Positions 59,143-64,000 of a stretch of 64,000 nt of DNA are shown piece by piece. A program made the translations under genes and the position numbers. The DNA lies in assembly GCA_034509755.1 (NCBI GenBank), contig CM067543.1:51826653-51890652 (forward strand). The letters are read 5' to 3'. The notes beneath the pieces were generated by a model. The model was not told where the DNA came from and made no database searches. It worked only from the letters and a program-made list of their open reading frames with translations. Position 1 is the stretch's first letter; each line of letters starts with the position of its first letter. This stretch comes from Anisodus tanguticus (taxonomy: Eukaryota > Streptophyta > Magnoliopsida > Solanales > Solanaceae).

Positions 59143-62100
59143 CCAACCCACTGCCAGCCAGCAGCCAGTTTATGGGCTAAAAAATAGTGGCTTTTCGACA
59201 TCAACTAGGCCACTGCCGAACCAGTGGCAGGAGGTACATTCGGCAGTGGCTAGCCCAATAGATATTGAGTCCACCATGCACACTTTTGGACTTAATCCAC
59301 CTGACGCAAATTGGTAAATGGACACCAGAGCGACATCTCATATGACGTCCTCCCAAGAAAATCTCTCTTCCTATTTTAATTTGAGCAAAAATAATGATAT
59401 AATTATCGGAAATGGTAATTCTATTCCAATTCGTGGTTATGGTTGTACCAAATTGTCTCCACCAAGCCTATCTTTAACTTTAAAGAATGTCCTTCATGCT
59501 CCACAATTAATTAAAAATTTGGTTTCGGTTAGAAAGTTTACTACTGATTATTGGGTGTCTGTTGATTTTGACTCTTTTGGATTTTTCGTGAAGGATTTTC
59601 AGATGGGGATGCTTCTAATGAGATCTGATAGTCAAGGGGAGCTCTATCTAATTACCACACCTAATCAACGAGCCAAGTTACCAGCCACTTTTGTAGCTTT
59701 TGCACCTTCATTATGGCATGAACGTTTAGGTCATCCCGGAGCACCCATTTTATCCTCCCTCAAACAAAATAGTTTTATTTCATGTACTCAAACACGCAAT
59801 TCAAGTATGTGTCATTCTTTTCCACTTGGAAAACATGTTCAATTGCCATTTGTTTCATCTAATTCATGCACACTTATGCCTTTTGATATTATCCATTGTG
59901 ATATTTGGACATCACCCATTTTGAGCTCTTCGGGCCATAGATATTATTTGCTTTTGTTAGATGATTACTCTAATTTTTTGTGGACGTTTCCCTTGTCTAA
60001 AAAATCACAAGTTTTCTCTACATTTCTCACTTTTAGAGCATTCATCCGAAATCAATTTGAACGGGATATTAAAAATATTCAATGTGATAATGGTAGGGAG
60101 TTTGATAATAGGCTTTTTTGAGATTTTTGCAATGCTAATGGTTTAACCTTTCGCCTTTCATGTCCTCATACCTCCTCTCAAAATGGGAAGACGGATTGAA
60201 AGATCCGAACCATCAATAACATTATTAGAATATCCCTTGCCCATGCCGCACTACCACCATATTTTTGGCATCATGCACTATAAATGACAACATATATATT
60301 GAACATACTTTCCCACAAAAACTTGTCCTATCAAGCTCCTCTAAAAATCCTATACTTAAGGGATTCTTCTTATTCTCATTTACGGGTATTCGGGTGCCTA
60401 TAATTTCCTCTTTTTCCATCCACCACAATCACTAAACTTCAACCCCGGTCTACTCCTTGTATTTTTTGGGATATCCCTCTAATCATCGATGTTACAAATG
60501 TTATGACCAATCATCCAATAAAATAATTGTGAGTCTTCACGTAATTTTTGATGAAATAAATTTCTCATTTATCAAAATGCATGAGTCCAGACCTCCTGCC
60601 TATGATTTTCTAGATGATGGCATGCCTCCGCATTTGTCCTAACATTTTTTGTCTCAACCCGAACCCACTGTTTTGGCCACTCCATATATTTTGGGTGAAT
60701 TGGGCCCTGGAACAATGGCCCAGCCGTAGCACACCACTGCCTAGTGGTCTATGCCTCATTTCCTAAGCCCTACTTTGTCCACTGGACCGATGCCACAAAA
60801 CCAACGGCCTGGCAGTGGCTTGGGTCACGACCCAATTCACTGCCTACTGCCAGGCAATGAAGTCACTCCCGTTGGCCCAATTCAAAATTCAGCCCAGCGT
60901 TCGGTCACCCGTAGTCAACACGACATTGTCAAACCCAACACCAAATATAGCCTCCACACCCGGATTTCAAAATCACCATTCCCTTGTAATCCTGTGTCTG
61001 CTCTTAATGACCCGAATCAGAAAATGGCTATGGATGATGAATTTAATGCTCTGATTAAAAATATAACGTGGGAGTTGGTCCACCGTCCCCCTCATGCTAA
61101 TGTAATTCAGTCTATGTGGATTTTCAATCACAAAGAAAAATCTGATGACACTTTTGAGTGGCATAAAGCCCGTCTTGTAGGTGATGGGAAGACACAACAG
61201 GTTGGTGTAGATTGCGGTGAGACGTTTAGTCCGGTGGTTAAACCGGCAACTATAAGAACGATCCTTAGTTTGGCTATTTCGAAGGCATGACCACTTCATC
61301 TATTAGATGTCAAAAATGCCTTCCTTCATGAAGAACTAAATAAAATAGTATACATGTACCGGTCTTTGGGATACATGGACTCCACTTATCCAAATCATGT
61401 GTGCTTGCTAAAGAAATCATTATATGGGCTAAAACAAGCTCCCCGGGCCTGGTACAAGAAGTTTGCGGATTTTGTTTCACATATTGGGTTTTCTAACAAT
61501 CGTTCTAATCATTCTCTGTTTATCTAATGTCAGGGTAATAATATTGGCTACCTTATTTTATATGTGGATGATATTATATTGACTGCCTCATCCGATGCTC
61601 TTCGCAAGTCCATCATGTCACTGCTTGGTTCTGAATTTGCTATGAAGGATCTAGGGCTACTACACTATTTTTTAGGGATAGTTGTGACCCGTCATGCAGG
61701 TGTTTTATTTTTATCCCAAAATAAGTACGTAGCAGAGATTTTTGAACGTGCTGGTATGTCCTCCTGTAAATCGTCAGTAACTCCGGTTGATACTAAACCC
61801 AAATTTAGTGCCTCCTCCGGCAAGCCATTTTCCGACCCCACACTTTACCGCAGCCTGGCAGGGGCTCTGCAATATCTTACATTCACAAGGCCAAATATTT
61901 CTTATGCAGTGCAACAAGTGTGCATATTCATGCATAATCCGATGGATGATCATATGCATGCTCTCAAATGCATTGTGCATTATATTCAAGGTACTCTAGA
62001 GTATGACTTGCATTTATATCCATCGTCGCCATCCACCATTGTCTCCTACACATATGCCGACTGGGGAGGATGTTCGGACACCAGACGCTCCACTTCTGGT

Positions 62101-62523
62101 TATGGTATATTCCTTGGAGATAACTTGGTATCTTGGTCCTCCAAAAAACAAGCAACATTATCCAGATCCAGTGCCGAAGCAGAATACCGAGGTATTGCCA
62201 ATGTTGTGTCTGAATCTTGTTGGCTTCAAAACCTTCTTCTAGAACTCCACTGTCCGGTTCTGAAGGCAACGTTGGTGTACTGTGATAATGTTAGTGCTAT
62301 CTATCTCTTAGGGAATCCGGTCAACCATCAACGCACTAAACATATTGAGCTAGATATCTACCTTGTTCGTGAAAAGGTCGCTCGCGGACAAGTGCGTGTC
62401 TCGCATGTCCCGTCACGCTATCAGATTGCAGATATTTTTACTAAAGGTCTTCCGCTGGTTTTATTTGAATATTTTCGGGACAATCTCAGCATACGCCTAC
62501 CTTCCGCTTTGACTGCGGGGGAG

Positions 62524-62761
62524 TGATAGAATAATTATTAATTAATATTATAATTAATAATTAATTTTAGAATCATATGTAAATGATAGGTATATTAGCA
62601 TTAACTTAGCCTAATCATATCATAATGTAGGTAGATTGGATGGCATGATCTTTGCCTAATCATATCATAATAACAACCTAATTGTAGCCTAGGATAAGGT
62701 TGTATTAGTGGTATAATTACCACATTGTTGGAAGATGAATATTGAGAAAAATATTCTTACA
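62524..62761 (+). mobile_element. 3' LTR of element D
   Basis: 238 bp, TGATAGAATAATTATT...ATTCTTACA, sharing its first TGA with the pol stop codon. Followed by ATTAA, the element's target duplication. Confidence 0.9.
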
Positions 62762-64000
62762 ATTAATATTAGTCCGATACTTGCTTTAGATCTTGCCAAT
62801 TCATAATGATAAAATCCAAGAGTTGCAATTTTAAAAACATAAATAGACTGCCACTATTTCCTTCTTTTATTGTTCAACTCTACTTTGAATTAATAAGTTT
62901 AGTTATTTTTTAAGATCTTTCTTCTGTTGCTCTACTTTGCAGAAGTTCTTTACTCTAATAAAAATCTTATATTACAAAACTCAGTATTATGTTGGATATG
63001 TTATTGTTGCACGACCTATATAGATAAATAAGATCCGTGAATCCCTTTGTCACCATAATGAGTAAATAAAAATCGCCTGCTATATATTGACAAACTTCTC
63101 TTCAAGGGACGACTAACTGCTCGACAACTTGCCTTTACAATCCATTTCAACAATTTTATAACCTGAAAGTCGAAGGGCAATATTTTCTTCTTTTTCGTAG
63201 ATAAAAAAAAATCAATGACAAACACGAAGGTTTATCTTAAGTTCTAAAATGGTAGGATGATTTTTTGTTTGTAGAGGAGTTATGGACAAAATGAGAAAAG
63301 TTGAAGAGGTATCATTAAGTTGAATATATTGTTGACAAATGACCATATTAGAGTGGGTTAGCGTCTCATTATTGGTTGAGGAATAGACTGATAGTTTGCT
63401 TATATGGACTTAGATAATATTCCTTTATGTGCTAGTTTTGGAGTTGAATTAGGCCAGGTGTCGTATCCAAATTCTGAACTGCTCCCAAGTTTCATTTTTT
63501 TTTCTATTTAACTTTTTTTATTAATTTTTTTTATAGAATATATGTTTACATTTTTGCACAATAAAGTTCTTGGATTAATGGTTGATTGGAGAGCGAAATA
63601 ATTGTTCAACTTTATAAGAACAAAAATTTGATATTTCAACTTTTCACTTGAGGTGTTCCTTTTTTTTTTTTTTCCTATCATTCTAATGAACTTCTTTCTG
63701 CCTATTTTCTAGAGTTCAAAAACATATTCTTGTTTATTCTTTATTCGTAATAGGAAAGAGGCTAAGTAACTATGCTATAATAACACTCCCAATTAAAAAC
63801 TACTCCTAAAAATTCAACTCTAAGTGATCATTATGATCATAATCCTATGACGCGCGTTATAATTTGAATATAAAAAATTAACGTACAAATTTTTTGTGTG
63901 TAATACGTTTTTTATTATCAATGTCCTTTATAAAGGAGTCGTATTACTAAAAGAACATATTTTTACTCGAAGTTACAAGTGAAAATTGAAGATGTGAGAC
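62762..64000. other. Right edge, no gene recognised
   Basis: AT-rich intergenic DNA. The open frame at 63016-63225 (minus) has no recognisable domain. No terminal repeats or LINE tail seen. Confidence 0.4.

Larger units (their letters stand above)
58206..62761 (+). mobile_element. Ty1/copia element D, body and 3' LTR
   Basis: The leader resumes at 'accctaataatttt'. gag starts at 58255 and is open to about 59142, with an in-frame loss of roughly 40 residues after 'LLHTIMEPDSI' relative to X. Protease (DTG read as D-T-R, preceded by a TAA in place of Tyr, 59316), integrase ('WHERLGHPGAPILSSL'), reverse transcriptase ('LYVDDIILTASS', 61555) and RNase H (open 61564-62526) follow in broken frames. 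A 'gcgggggag' polypurine tract abuts the 3' LTR at 62524-62761, flanked by ATTAA. It is the most complete copy of the family here but inactive. Confidence 0.9.

Noticed and set aside
58830..59151. Minus-strand Pro/Cys/His-rich frames near the copia gag
   Set aside because: They are the complement of the gag C-terminal and linker region of element D.

Overview
This is nuclear DNA from a flowering plant, most likely a member of the Solanaceae. The evidence is AT-rich sequence, GT-AG introns, plant-type genes, and many copies of an RTE-type LINE whose 3' tail (two stretches of a 'ctctaccctccccagacccc' type motif followed by 'tgttgttg') is typical of nightshade genomes. I see no rRNA, tRNA gene, CRISPR array or prokaryotic signal. 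Species cannot be fixed from the sequence.

There are three host genes. (1) Positions 3221-17651, minus strand: an intact 21-exon gene for the plant homologue of animal CCAR1, known in Arabidopsis as RSA1/EMB1579. I traced every splice junction, and the exons sum to exactly 1376 codons including the stop. (2) Positions 29532-31184, plus strand: a three-exon gene of unknown function with an internally repeated acidic motif and a probable one-base frameshift in exon 1. (3) Positions 32595-36460, minus strand: an intact three-exon gene for a C20-type gibberellin 2-oxidase of 337 residues.

The rest is transposable-element sequence. Introns of the CCAR1-like gene hold an RTE LINE with a perfect 17-bp target duplication, several fold-back MITEs and an L1-like remnant. 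The middle (18.7-28.6 kb) holds a 1.0-kb solo LTR with its 5-bp duplication, an LTR-like repeat, two more RTE LINEs and MITEs. A second LTR of the 18.7-kb family lies at 37.2-38.3 kb in the opposite orientation.

From 40.2 kb to 62.8 kb the window is a stack of decayed Ty1/copia elements of one RE1-like family, here called Z, Y, X and D. Z (minus strand) is 5'-truncated and interrupted by a 2.8-kb solo LTR of a different family. Y and X lie in the two halves of a local tandem duplication that also copied about 820 bp of flanking DNA. A SINE later entered one copy only, leaving the empty site in the other. X and D have been scrambled by a 4.4-kb inversion: reversing 53826-58205 on paper restores two complete elements with length-matched LTR pairs (229/229 and 238/238 bp), and gives D a matching ATTAA duplication on both sides.

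No new biochemical system is evident. The most unusual content is structural: the inversion, the duplication with a dated SINE insertion, the 1.05-kb near-palindrome at the left end, and a different protease active-site lesion in each copia copy.
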